Shown: positions 18,190-28,394 of the stretch, piece by piece
Position numbering within the stretch: position 1 is the first letter of the stretch
How the letters are laid out: every line of letters starts with the position of its first letter
Source of the DNA: Methylococcales bacterium
GTDB taxonomy: Bacteria; Pseudomonadota; Gammaproteobacteria; Methylococcales; Methylomonadaceae
Direction of reading: 5' to 3'
Length of the DNA stretch: 64,000 bases
NCBI GenBank assembly: GCA_028707085.1
Contig: JAQTUW010000003.1
Span: 99,380 to 163,379, forward strand
The notes under the pieces: model-generated
What the model was told of the DNA's origin: nothing
The model's database searches: none
What the model saw: only the letters and a program-made list of their open reading frames with translations
Translations under genes and position numbers: made by a program

Positions 18190-19035
18190 ATGCTCGACAA
18201 TCAATGGTTTAGTGAAGCCGTCAATTCGGACGGTTCGGCCTTCTCGCTGAAAATCAAACGCAAACTTCATGAGGAGCAATCGGAATTTCAGTTTCTGGAA
18301 ATCTACGAGACCGAGCATTTCGGCAATCTGATGGTGATCGATGGTTGCACCATGGTTTCCACCCGCGATAACTTTTTTTATCACGAGATGATGAGTCATC
18401 CTGTGCTGTTCAGCCATCCCGCGCCTAAAAAGGTGTGGATTATCGGCGGCGGCGATTGCGGCACCTTAAGGGAAGTGCTGAAACATCCGGGTGTCGAGCA
18501 GGCCATACAGATCGATATCGACGAACGCGTCACCCGGCTGGCGGAAATTTATTTTCCGGAATTGTGCGCATCCAACCACGACCCCCGCGCCGAACTGAAA
18601 TTCATCGACGGCATCAAATGGGTAAAGGACGCCGCGCCCAATAGCGTCGATATTATCATTGTGGACAGCACGGATCCGGTCGGCCCGGCGGAAGGTTTAT
18701 TCTGCGCCGACTTTTACCGCGATTGTTTCAACTGCCTCACCGAAAACGGCATCGTCGTCCAGCAAAGCGAATCGGCGCTGTTCCATATGAAAATCCTGGC
18801 GGAAATGCGCGGCGAAATGCAGTCCGCCGGCTTCGGGCATTTGCAAACCGTCTTTTTCCCGCAATGCCTGTATCCTTCCGGCTGGTGGAGCGCCACCATG
18901 GCCGGCAAGGCCGATTTAACGGCTTTCCGGGAGCAAGACGCAACCAACAAAAGCTTTGATACGGTCTATTATAATAGCGACATCCACCGCGCCAGTCAGG
19001 CCATGCCGGAATTCTTTAAAAAAGCCTTTGCCTGA
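18190..19035 (+). CDS. speE: Spermidine synthase
   Basis: 281 residues. Transfers the aminopropyl group of decarboxylated SAM (made by SpeD at 1162) to putrescine. Motifs: FQFLEIYETEHFGNLMVIDGCTM, the nucleoside-binding loop VWIIGGGDCGTLREVLKHP, and DIIIVDSTDPVGPAEGLF with the catalytic Asp. The active-site region YHEMMSHPVLFSHP is also intact. ATG at 18190 follows an AGGACG ribosome site. Divergent from speA. Confidence 0.96.
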   Translation: MLDNQWFSEAVNSDGSAFSLKIKRKLHEEQSEFQFLEIYETEHFGNLMVIDGCTMVSTRDNFFYHEMMSHPVLFSHPAPKKVWIIGGGDCGTLREVLKHPGVEQAIQIDIDERVTRLAEIYFPELCASNHDPRAELKFIDGIKWVKDAAPNSVDIIIVDSTDPVGPAEGLFCADFYRDCFNCLTENGIVVQQSESALFHMKILAEMRGEMQSAGFGHLQTVFFPQCLYPSGWWSATMAGKADLTAFREQDATNKSFDTVYYNSDIHRASQAMPEFFKKAFA

Positions 19036-19205
19036 AGCGGCGTTTTATGTTCACGTTGGGGGCTTGACGGCTTTAAAAAGCCGGCGGAATTGCGGATAAC
19101 GATTTCGAAAACTGTAGCCGGATCGGGCTGACTTTTTTGTCGGCGGCGGGCGGATGGCGGCGCAAGCCGAAAAAAACCATCCTGTATTGAATAAGGAGGA
19201 AAAAA

Positions 19206-20477
19206 ATGCTGTTTTCCGGTTATCGATGGCGTCTTATCCGCCTGTTGGGCATACTGTTCGCCAGCGGCTGTCTGCTCTCCGCGCCTGTCGCCGCCCAAAG
19301 CCCCGAATACGCCCCGCCGCCACCAACTCCTAATGTCTCCGTCGGCCAAAGCCGAATCAATCCGGTACCGGTGGCGCAAACGCTGATTCCGGAGGGCGTC
19401 TATGCGCAACGGCTGCTTGCGGCGTTAATGCCCGGTTCGGCGCAGGATGAAGGCCATGCGGAAGATCTATTGAGCAGCCTGGGCATAGAGCCCCAATACG
19501 GCTGGATATCGGAATATCCGGTCACGCCCGAGATACTGGGCGAACTCGACAAGGATATCGCCCATGCCTGCGGTCAGGGCAAAATCGGCCTTGCCGCAGA
19601 TCAGGCTCTTAAGCTGGTCGCCGACCTGAAAACCGCGCTGGGTTTTAACATCAGCCCCATCCCGCCGGCCGTGCAGCAATCCGCCGGCTCAGGCAGGATA
19701 TACCATTATATCGATAGCAACGGCGCAGAAAACTATACCGACGATTTTAACGCCATCCCGCCGGCGTACAGAGCGCAGGCCGAAATCGTCAGCCAGGGCG
19801 TCGCGGCAACAGCCCCCACCGCAGCCGTGACCGCACCACTGCCGTTCACGCCGCAATATGCGGCCAGCCCAGACTCGGACACCATCAACGGCTATTACCA
19901 GGATCAGGGCCCACCGGTGGTGACCTATTTTCCGCCGCCGCAATCCTATTATTATCTGTATACTTGGGTGCCTTATGGCTTTTGGTCGGCAGGTTATTAT
20001 TTTCCCGGCTATTTTGTGCTGAACGATTTCCGCAGGCAGATCATCTACAATCGGCAAGCGTACTGGGTCGGCCACCACGCCGGGCCAGGCAATGGCGGGG
20101 CGGGCGGCCATCCCGAGCAGGATGACCGGCGTCATGACGGGTACGCCTCGCCCGCCGCCCGGAACGGCGGCAACACCATGATCGGCCAGGAGCAAAACCG
20201 CCCGGTTGCCGGCAGGGCTCAGCCGCAACGCATGCCGGAAAGGCCGGTTTCGCCGGTAGAGCATTACCAGCCGCCTGCTGGCGGCAGAACGTTCATTGCC
20301 GCCCCGCCCAGGATCAATCAGCCGGCATACCAGCCGGAAAGATTTAATGCCCCACCCGTCTTTCAGGAACAGCCGCAACAACGCCGCTTAAATCCGGGCC
20401 CCGCATTCCGTGGCGGGGAATCCGGCGGCGGATTCGGGGGCCATGAGAGCGGCGGAATCAAAGGCGGCCGGCGTTGA
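19206..20477 (+). CDS. Exported DUF4124-type, proline-rich protein
   Basis: 423 residues; ATG preceded by an excellent AAGGAGG. The N-terminus is a signal peptide (hydrophobic LLGILFASGCLLSAPVAAQ). A DUF4124-type module is visible: IYHYIDSNGAENYTDDFNAIPPAYR (about residues 166-190), a small domain of exported proteobacterial proteins. The rest is low-complexity, rich in Pro, Tyr, Gly and Arg (YYYLYTWVPYGFWSAGYYFPGYF, then a long RPQ/PPR tail ending in GGGFGGHESGGIKGGRR). Probably a disordered envelope protein; function unknown. Confidence 0.7.
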   Translation: MLFSGYRWRLIRLLGILFASGCLLSAPVAAQSPEYAPPPPTPNVSVGQSRINPVPVAQTLIPEGVYAQRLLAALMPGSAQDEGHAEDLLSSLGIEPQYGWISEYPVTPEILGELDKDIAHACGQGKIGLAADQALKLVADLKTALGFNISPIPPAVQQSAGSGRIYHYIDSNGAENYTDDFNAIPPAYRAQAEIVSQGVAATAPTAAVTAPLPFTPQYAASPDSDTINGYYQDQGPPVVTYFPPPQSYYYLYTWVPYGFWSAGYYFPGYFVLNDFRRQIIYNRQAYWVGHHAGPGNGGAGGHPEQDDRRHDGYASPAARNGGNTMIGQEQNRPVAGRAQPQRMPERPVSPVEHYQPPAGGRTFIAAPPRINQPAYQPERFNAPPVFQEQPQQRRLNPGPAFRGGESGGGFGGHESGGIKGGRR

Positions 20478-20526
20478 AACCGGGATTTTCCGGTCAGTTT
20501 TAACTTTGGATATTCGGAATAGGCTG

Positions 20527-20641
20527 TTGAAAAGTTGAAGTTCGGCCGAGACAGAAATCTCGTTGATCGTTAAAACCAACATTCAGCCGACGGCCAGTCA
20601 GGCCGCAAGGGGGGCACCCGACAGATATTCCAACTTTTCAA
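20527..20641. repeat. Widely spaced inverted repeat between convergent genes
   Basis: TTGAAAAGTTG (20527-20537) and CAACTTTTCAA (20631-20641) are perfect 11-bp complements enclosing 93 bases that also contain shorter GC-rich hairpins. It fills most of the gap between the DUF4124 gene and the Gfo/Idh gene. It could be the footprint of a small mobile element or a structured RNA; no transposase is present. Confidence 0.5.
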
Positions 20642-20682
20642 ATCATGATAAGTTTTTTACGCCCCGCTCATTCCAGACATCC

Positions 20683-21693
20683 TCAAATTTCAACCAGCCG
20701 CCGCTCTCTCACCGCCTGTAGCACAGCATTTATGGTTCGACAATTGTCTCTGGCGTCGTCCAAAGACAGAGCCGGTTGCTTGCCGTTCAGCACGCAATCG
20801 CTGAAATGTTCGATTTCCAGCCGGAAATGGTTTGCCGCCGGCAGGCGTTCCTCGCAGCTTTGGCCATCTTCCGTCCACCAGGAAATGACGGGGGTATCGC
20901 CAGGCAACTGCCAGACCACATGGCATTTGACGCCGCCTTTGCTGCCGATGATCTCATATTCGCAGCGCCGGGCACGCTCGAAGCTGAAATCGAACTGCGC
21001 AAATCTGCCCTCCCCAAAATCCAGTACCCCGCTGCTGGAAATGTCGGCGCCGCTTTCCACGTGTCTGGCCATGGCGACGACCGCGACGGGCGTTTGCCGG
21101 AAAAACATGCGCAGGGCGTGAATGGCGTAGCAGCCTATGTCCCACATCGCGCCGCCGCCGCGACTGACGTCTTCCGCCAGTCGGTAGAGCCGGGCGGGGC
21201 GCATGATGAAGGAAAAACTGGCGCGAACCGAACGCACGTCGCCGATCAGCCCGGACTGAATCAGCTCCATGACCCGCGCATGCTGCGGATGAAAGCGGTA
21301 CATGAAGCCCTCCATCACCAGCACCTGATGCTCGCTGGCCGCGGCGGCTATGGCGTCTATGTCGGCAACCGCCAGCGCCATCGGTTTTTCGCACAATACA
21401 TGCTTGCCGTGGCTGATGGCGCGTAACGCCCATTGCGCATGCTCGTGGTTGGCCATGGGCAGATACACGGCCTGCACCCGTTTGTCGGCCAGCAGAGCGT
21501 CAAGATCGTCATAAGCCGTGACGCCTCCCAGGCCGGGGGCGAATTTGCCGACGGTTTCGGCCGCCGCGCCAGGGCGGCGACTGGCGATGGCGACCAGTTC
21601 GGCATTGGTCGCCTCGACGATGGCCGGCAGCAAGCGTTCATTGATGCGCGCCGCGCCCAGTATGCCCCAGCGGAGATTTGCCTGTTTGTTCAT
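20683..21693 (-). CDS. Gfo/Idh/MocA-family NAD(P)-dependent sugar oxidoreductase
   Basis: 336 residues from ATG 21693, which has GGGG nine bases upstream; the TTG/ATG starts further out (21726, 21702) are less convincing. Rossmann motif WGILGAARINERLLPAI and the EKP motif in HGKHVLCEKPMALAVADIDAIA identify the family, and DIGCYAIHALRMFF holds the catalytic region. Substrate is likely a nucleotide sugar or inositol-type polyol but is not defined by sequence. The open frame extending to 21726 overlaps the end of apaH by a few bases; from the chosen start it is 22 bases away. Confidence 0.85.
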   Translation of the reverse strand: MNKQANLRWGILGAARINERLLPAIVEATNAELVAIASRRPGAAAETVGKFAPGLGGVTAYDDLDALLADKRVQAVYLPMANHEHAQWALRAISHGKHVLCEKPMALAVADIDAIAAAASEHQVLVMEGFMYRFHPQHARVMELIQSGLIGDVRSVRASFSFIMRPARLYRLAEDVSRGGGAMWDIGCYAIHALRMFFRQTPVAVVAMARHVESGADISSSGVLDFGEGRFAQFDFSFERARRCEYEIIGSKGGVKCHVVWQLPGDTPVISWWTEDGQSCEERLPAANHFRLEIEHFSDCVLNGKQPALSLDDARDNCRTINAVLQAVRERRLVEI

Positions 21694-21715
21694 GTTGTTC
21701 ATCCCCTGCGTGAAT

Positions 21716-22549
21716 TTACCAATCAAGACCGGCCGGACTGCGGGAAGCCTTGCAGTCTATGCTGATGCGTTGCGGTTCCTGATCCAGCTTCAGAGCCGTT
21801 AATTGTCCACCCCACAGACAACCGGTATCGATGGAAATGCAATTGTAGTCCTGATAAAAACCGAGCGTGGACCAGTGTCCAAAAATAATCTTCATATCCA
21901 GGCTCTTGCGACCGGGTACGGCAAACCAGGGCAGCAAATTTTCCGGCTGGCTGCCGGGCGCGCCTTTCTGGGAAAATTCCAGCGCGCCCTCCGCCGTGCA
22001 GTAGCGCATCCGGGTAAAGCAGTTGATGGCAAAACGCAAGCGCTCGATTTTAGGCATGTCGCTGCTCCAGACACTGGGTTTATTGCCGTACATGGTGCGG
22101 AAAATACGTTCATAATCATGGCCTTGAATGGCCTGTTCGATTTCCCGCGCCATTTTCACGGTCAGCGCGAAATCCCATTGCGGCGGCAAGCCGGCATGCA
22201 GCATGCAATATTGGTGGTTATGATAAAAAAGATACTGGCGCCTCAACCAGTGTATCAGTTCGTCACAATCGGGAGCCCGTAAAATATCGCCGATGGTGTC
22301 TTTTTTCCCGGACTTGCCCAGTGACACCACGGTGGCGATTAAATGCAGATCATGATTGCCCAGTACGCTAACGGCCGCCGATCCCAGATTTTTAATGAAC
22401 CGCAAGGTTTCCAGAGATTTTGGGCCGCGATTGACCAGATCGCCAACCAGCCAGAGCTGATCGCCGCCAGGGTCGAATTTCACCACATCCAGCAGGCGGC
22501 GAAACTCGTCGTAACATCCCTGAATATCGCCAATTGCGTAAATTGCCAT
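21716..22549 (-). CDS. apaH: Symmetrical bis(5'-nucleosyl)-tetraphosphatase
   Basis: 277 residues. Hydrolyses Ap4A to two ADP and can remove Np4 caps from RNA. Metallophosphatase motifs are clear: YAIGDIQGCYDEF (D-x-Q-G here), LVGDLVNRGPKSLETL, VLGNHDLHL, and MLHAGLPPQWD. The ATG at 22549 overlaps the stop of apaG (TGATG), the usual apaG-apaH coupling. At the other end it nearly touches the Gfo/Idh gene. Confidence 0.96.
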   Translation of the reverse strand: MAIYAIGDIQGCYDEFRRLLDVVKFDPGGDQLWLVGDLVNRGPKSLETLRFIKNLGSAAVSVLGNHDLHLIATVVSLGKSGKKDTIGDILRAPDCDELIHWLRRQYLFYHNHQYCMLHAGLPPQWDFALTVKMAREIEQAIQGHDYERIFRTMYGNKPSVWSSDMPKIERLRFAINCFTRMRYCTAEGALEFSQKGAPGSQPENLLPWFAVPGRKSLDMKIIFGHWSTLGFYQDYNCISIDTGCLWGGQLTALKLDQEPQRISIDCKASRSPAGLDW

Positions 22550-22926
22550 CAATGCAGGGTGCGAGGTATGGAAAGGGTGAACTTGGGTATGGCGGCTTTA
22601 AAGTTTTCGCCGTTGTCGGACAGCATCTGGTATTTACCCTGCATGACCCCGACCGGGGTTTCGATCATGGCCGCGCTGGTATAGCGAAACGAGTCTCCCG
22701 GGGCCAGATACGGCTGTTCGCCGACCACGCCTTCTCCGTTGACCTCCTGAACCTTGCCGTTTGCATCGGTAATCAGCCAGTGCCGGGTCAGCAGTCTGGC
22801 CGGCGACGAACCGACATTGGTAATGGTCACCGTATAGGCGAACACATAGCGGTTTTGCTCGGGGGCGGATTGGCCTTCGATAAAATAGGGTGTGGCTTCA
22901 ACTAAAATTTTGTTTTTTTCGCTCAT
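22549..22926 (-). CDS. apaG: ApaG, Co2+/Mg2+ efflux-associated protein
   Basis: 125 residues. The immunoglobulin-like ApaG fold is marked by VFAYTVTITNVGSSPARLLTRHWLITDANGKVQEVNGEGVVGEQPYLAPGDSFRYTSA, including the GEGVVGEQP and PG-x-x-F turn typical of the family. It is associated genetically with apaH, with which it overlaps by one base. Its molecular activity is still poorly defined; Salmonella mutants are altered in cobalt resistance. Confidence 0.95.
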   Translation of the reverse strand: MSEKNKILVEATPYFIEGQSAPEQNRYVFAYTVTITNVGSSPARLLTRHWLITDANGKVQEVNGEGVVGEQPYLAPGDSFRYTSAAMIETPVGVMQGKYQMLSDNGENFKAAIPKFTLSIPRTLH

Positions 22927-23008
22927 TGGTGGATGATGTGAAATGTAATAAAGCTATTTGAACGCAACTTTTCACTAAACGCAAGAAGGCAATCCCACGA
23001 TTTTTAAA

Positions 23009-24388
23009 ATGGCGCAACAGTCAAAACCATTCCATATTCATATCCTCGGCATTTGCGGCGCTTTCATGGGCGGATTGGCGCTGATTGCCCGCGAACTGGG
23101 CTATTCCGTCAGCGGTTCCGACCAGAATGTCTATCCACCCATGAGTACGCAACTGGAACAACAGGGCATCCGGCTCATGAACGGCTACAAGCCGGAAAAC
23201 CTGGATTGCCGACCGGATCTGGTGGTAATCGGCAACGCCCTGTCACGCGGCAATCCGGAAGTGGAAGCAGTTCTCAATCGCGGCTTGCGTTACACCTCCG
23301 GCCCGCAATGGCTGGCCGAACATGTCCTGCAGGATCGCTGGGTGCTGGCCGTGGCCGGCACCCACGGCAAAACCACCACCACCAGCATGTTAAGCTGGAT
23401 ACTGGAATGCAGCCATTTCAGACCCGGTTTTCTGATTGGCGGCATCCCCTTGAATTTCGGCATTTCCGCCCGTCTTGGCGAATCGGATTTTTTTGTCATA
23501 GAAGCGGACGAATATGACTGCGCCTTCTTCGACAAGCGTTCCAAATTCGTACATTACCGGCCAAGAACGGCTGTTCTCAATAATCTGGAATACGATCACG
23601 CCGATATTTTTGAAAATCTGGACGCCATTAAAAAACAGTTCCAGCACTTGCTGCGCACTGTGCCGGCCGAGGGACTGGTGGTGGCTCCGGCTTGCGATCG
23701 GCATTTGGCGGAGGTAATAGAATCGGGCTGCTGGACACCGGTACAAAAAACGGCAATCGATGACGCGGCCGACTGGCAAGCGCATTTGCAAAAAACCGAC
23801 GGCAGCCAGTTCGCCGTGCTTTTTAACGGCCGGCAGCAGGGCGAGGTAGACTGGACGCTCACCGGCCGCCACAATGTTTTCAATGCCCTGTCGGCCATTG
23901 CCGCCGCCCGGCATGTCGGCATTTCGCCCGGCGACGCCATCGAGGCTTTGCACAGTTTCCGCAATGTGAAGCGGCGCATGGAGCTGATCATCGCCCATAA
24001 GGGTCTTAATATTTATGACGATTTCGCTCATCACCCCACCGCCATCAAGACCACGCTGGACGGCTTGCGGCAACAGATAGGGCGGCAAAAAATCATCGCC
24101 GTCGTCGAACCGCGCTCCAATACCATGCGCCTGGGCATACACACTCGCTCTCTGGCCGAATCCCTGGCGGAGGCCGATCAGGCCATTATTTTTCAGCCCG
24201 ACAACCTGGGCTGGGATCTCAGCCAGTTATTGCAATACGCCAGCAATATCGCCATCTGCAATAATCTGGATGAAATCGTGCAGGCCATTAAGGCCGAAAC
24301 CGGCAATAGCTGTCATATCGTCCTGATGAGCAATGGCGGTTTTGGCGGAATTTATGGGCGATTAAGAACAGAATTGCCGAATTGCTAG
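23009..24388 (+). CDS. mpl: UDP-N-acetylmuramate:L-alanyl-gamma-D-glutamyl-meso-diaminopimelate ligase
   Basis: 459 residues. Recycles murein tripeptide by ligating it to UDP-MurNAc. The N-terminus HIHILGICGAFMGGLALIARELGYSVSGSD is characteristic of Mpl rather than MurC. The ATP loop is AVAGTHGKTTTTSMLSWIL (about residues 111-129), followed by EADEYDCAFFDKRSKFVHY, and the C-terminal domain with DFAHHPTAIKTTL and PRSNTMRLG. Divergent from apaG with 82 bases between, which should carry both promoters. Confidence 0.95.
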   Translation: MAQQSKPFHIHILGICGAFMGGLALIARELGYSVSGSDQNVYPPMSTQLEQQGIRLMNGYKPENLDCRPDLVVIGNALSRGNPEVEAVLNRGLRYTSGPQWLAEHVLQDRWVLAVAGTHGKTTTTSMLSWILECSHFRPGFLIGGIPLNFGISARLGESDFFVIEADEYDCAFFDKRSKFVHYRPRTAVLNNLEYDHADIFENLDAIKKQFQHLLRTVPAEGLVVAPACDRHLAEVIESGCWTPVQKTAIDDAADWQAHLQKTDGSQFAVLFNGRQQGEVDWTLTGRHNVFNALSAIAAARHVGISPGDAIEALHSFRNVKRRMELIIAHKGLNIYDDFAHHPTAIKTTLDGLRQQIGRQKIIAVVEPRSNTMRLGIHTRSLAESLAEADQAIIFQPDNLGWDLSQLLQYASNIAICNNLDEIVQAIKAETGNSCHIVLMSNGGFGGIYGRLRTELPNC

Positions 24389-24448
24389 TAGTCCGCCCGC
24401 TTGGCGCAGCTATGTGTCGGTGGCGATACAGGCTCATCACCGGCCTTG

Positions 24449-25389
<941 letters not shown>

Positions 25390-25442
25390 GGTTTACTCTC
25401 CTTACGATAACGACTAGCCGTTATAATAGCACTTCAATATTA

Positions 25443-26897
25443 ATGGACTGCGTGAAAGCTATGCAATTACCCAATTACTCCCAAGGCCGCGTACTGGTGG
25501 TCGGCGACCTGATGCTGGATCGCTACTGGCACGGCTCCACTTCGCGTATTTCGCCGGAAGCCCCCGTACCCGTGGTACACGTCAATGTTGATGAACAACG
25601 CGCTGGCGGAGCCGGTAACGTAGCCCTGAATATCGCCTCGCTGGGCATGGCCGTATCGTTATTAGGTTATACCGGCCAGGATCAGGCCGCAACCGACCTG
25701 GAAAATCTGCTGAAAGCCGCCGGGGTTTTGTGTCTGTTTCAGGCGGTCGGCAACTATCCGACCATCACCAAACTGCGGGTCATGAGCCGGCATCAACAAC
25801 TGATACGCCTGGATTTTGAAGACGGTTTTCATCAGGTCGACAGCGCATCCCTGCTACACCTGTACCATGCCGAACTATCGCAGTCGCAAGTCGTGGTGTT
25901 GTCGGATTACGGCAAAGGCACCTTGAGCCAGGTTCAACCGTTCATCAGACTGGCCAGACAGTTGAAAAAACCGGTACTGGTCGATCCCAAAGGCCATGAT
26001 TTCGGCATTTACCGGCAGGCGACGCTGATTACCCCCAATCTTAATGAATTTGAAGCCGTGGTGGGCCATTGCCGCGACCAGCAGCAGATCGTCGAGCGCG
26101 GCGGCAATCTGCTGGCAGAACTGGAACTGGAAGCACTGCTGGTAACCCGTGGCGAACACGGCATGACGCTGTTAAGCAAAGATCAGGAGCCGCTACATCT
26201 GCCGACCCACGCCCGCGAAGTTTTCGATGTCACCGGCGCCGGCGATACCGTCATTTCTGTACTGGCCGCCAGCCTTGCCGCCCGCACCCCGCTCGGCGAC
26301 GCGACCCAGCTTGCCAACATCGGGGCTGGTATCGTGGTCGGCAAAATGGGCACCGCCACCGTCAGCACGGAAGAACTAAGCAATGCCCTGCTGGGAGAAC
26401 GCGCTCATCACAAAGGCGTCTGTAGCCTGGATGAGTTGCTGAACGAACGCCGGGCCGCAAGTCAGGCCGGCGAAAAAGTCGTCGCCACCAATGGCTGTTT
26501 CGATATTCTGCATCCAGGTCATGTCCGTTATCTGCAGCAGGCTAAAACCCTGGGGGATAGACTAGTGGTTCTGGTCAACAGCGACGCATCCGTGCAGCGC
26601 CTGAAAGGCCCGGAACGCCCGGTCAACTCGCTGGCGCACCGCATGGAAATGCTGGCTGCGCTGGATTGCGTGGACTGGGTGGCGGCATTTGATGACGATA
26701 CTCCCAAAGCCATGATAGAACGCCTGTTGCCCGATATTCTGGTGAAAGGCGGCGACTACACCGACATAACCACCATCGCCGGACATGAAAGCGTGCTGGC
26801 CAGCGGCGGCGAAGTCAAAATCCTGAACTTTATCGAAGGTCATTCCACCACTTCGATCATCCAGACCATTAAAGACAAAACCAGGGCGGCGCCATGA
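25443..26897 (+). CDS. hldE: Bifunctional heptose-7-phosphate kinase / heptose-1-phosphate adenylyltransferase
   Basis: 484 residues, matching E. coli HldE (477). The N-terminal PfkB kinase domain has [28 protein letters not shown] and the anion hole [16 protein letters not shown]. The C-terminal nucleotidyltransferase has [22 protein letters not shown] with the HxGH motif. It makes ADP-heptose for lipopolysaccharide inner core. ATG at 25443 gives six extra residues relative to an ATG at 25461. Its stop overlaps ubiA by four bases. Confidence 0.96.
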   Translation: MDCVKAMQLPNYSQGRVLVVGDLMLDRYWHGSTSRISPEAPVPVVHVNVDEQRAGGAGNVALNIASLGMAVSLLGYTGQDQAATDLENLLKAAGVLCLFQAVGNYPTITKLRVMSRHQQLIRLDFEDGFHQVDSASLLHLYHAELSQSQVVVLSDYGKGTLSQVQPFIRLARQLKKPVLVDPKGHDFGIYRQATLITPNLNEFEAVVGHCRDQQQIVERGGNLLAELELEALLVTRGEHGMTLLSKDQEPLHLPTHAREVFDVTGAGDTVISVLAASLAARTPLGDATQLANIGAGIVVGKMGTATVSTEELSNALLGERAHHKGVCSLDELLNERRAASQAGEKVVATNGCFDILHPGHVRYLQQAKTLGDRLVVLVNSDASVQRLKGPERPVNSLAHRMEMLAALDCVDWVAAFDDDTPKAMIERLLPDILVKGGDYTDITTIAGHESVLASGGEVKILNFIEGHSTTSIIQTIKDKTRAAP

Positions 26898-27745
26898 TCA
26901 GGGACAGGCTTTATCAATACTGGCTGCTGGCGCGCTTCGACAAGCCGATAGGCATCCTGATTCTGCTGTGGCCTACGCTGTGGGCGCTATGGATTGCCGG
27001 TAACGGTCATCCGGATCGACTGGTGCTGACCATTTTCTGTCTGGGCGTGGTGCTGATGCGCGCCGCAGGCTGTGTGATCAATGATTATGCCGACCGGGAT
27101 TTCGATCCCCATGTCGCCCGCACCCGGCTCAGGCCCATCGCCGCCGGCAAGGTCAAACCCAGGGAAGCGCTACTGGTGTTTGCGGTATTGTGTCTGACGG
27201 CTTTTGGTCTGGTGCTGCTGATGAACTGGTACACCATAGCCCTGTCTTTCGTCGCTGCATTTCTGGCGGCCAGCTATCCGTTCATGAAGCGCTTTACCCA
27301 TCTGCCGCAAGCCTATCTGGGCATGGCTTTCGGCTTTGCGGTGCCCATGAGCTTTGCCGCCCAGACCGGCCATATTCCGCCGGTCGGCTGGTTGCTGTAT
27401 CTGGCCGTATTGCTGTGGGCGCTGGTATACGACACCCTGTACGCCATGGTGGACAGAGACGACGACCTGAAGATCGGCGTCAAATCCACCGCCATTCTGT
27501 TCGGCGGCAAAGTCAGGGAAATCACCGCCGGCTTGCAGCTCGTCATCATCGGGCTGTTAGTCGCAGTCGGCGTCATGCAGCATCTGGCCTGGCCTTATTA
27601 TGCCGGCTTAATGGCGGCCTCGGGCTTTTTCGTCTATCAGCAGTTTTTGATTTTCCGGTTTGACAGCCAGAAATGCTTTAAGGCGTTTTTGAATAATAAC
27701 TGGTTTGGGCTGGCGGTGTTTTTGGGGATTGCCGCAGGATATTGA
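26894..27745 (+). CDS. ubiA: 4-hydroxybenzoate octaprenyltransferase
   Basis: 283 residues, integral membrane protein with about eight or nine hydrophobic segments. The aspartate-rich prenyl-diphosphate motif is seen as [15 protein letters not shown], and the second as [22 protein letters not shown]. Catalyses prenylation of 4-hydroxybenzoate in ubiquinone synthesis. N-terminal [27 protein letters not shown] is typical. The ATGA overlap with hldE implies a two-gene transcript. Confidence 0.96.
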   Translation: MIRDRLYQYWLLARFDKPIGILILLWPTLWALWIAGNGHPDRLVLTIFCLGVVLMRAAGCVINDYADRDFDPHVARTRLRPIAAGKVKPREALLVFAVLCLTAFGLVLLMNWYTIALSFVAAFLAASYPFMKRFTHLPQAYLGMAFGFAVPMSFAAQTGHIPPVGWLLYLAVLLWALVYDTLYAMVDRDDDLKIGVKSTAILFGGKVREITAGLQLVIIGLLVAVGVMQHLAWPYYAGLMAASGFFVYQQFLIFRFDSQKCFKAFLNNNWFGLAVFLGIAAGY

Positions 27746-28394
27746 TGCGGTTTTTCTATTTTTGAACAGCAAGACACCGATTGAATGCCGAGTTTTTCCA
27801 TCCGCACCATCCCGATCGCGTGAAGCATGGAAGGCTAAAAACGAATATTATTACGCGCACATTGAATACCGATGTTTTTTGCCTGAGTTACGGCATTGTT
27901 TCACCTCTCTGCGCCTGTTCCCGCCAGCTCGGGTGTTTCGCATTATGTCAGGCGCTGTAAATTGTAGCGCTCCGACAGACTTATCACAACTAATTCCTCA
28001 TAAATCAATGATCTATCGCTCAAAATCAGTCAATTGAAGCATGGTTTTTCGATATTCCCGACATCCTTCTAATTTAAATTCAAAAAAGATATTTTGCTCA
28101 TAGCCGTTTCATGGCGCGACTCTTTTAGCAACGAATTGTTAATATTTATTAATATAAGTTAATAAATGTTAATTAGGTTCCGACTTACACTTTAAAAATC
28201 AGCTTTTAATCCGAAAAAATGCATTCCGCCAGACTCATATAACTAATAATATACTCAAATACTTAAAAGTATGCGCTATGGAATGGTCATAGATTAGTCA
28301 TAATATTGTGATACTGTTTTCATTAACTGATCACGGCATGAATTGTGGTCGGTTTTTAATGCTTGTTATTCGATAATTACGGGGAATTAATCTA
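27746..28394. other. AT-rich intergenic stretch before the PEP-CTERM gene
   Basis: 649 bases with no supported gene. The part from about 28120 is strongly AT-rich (repeated TTAATA/TAATTA runs), contrasting with the coding DNA on both sides, and should contain the promoter of the gene at 28395. No tRNA cloverleaf or intrinsic terminator could be confirmed. Confidence 0.5.
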
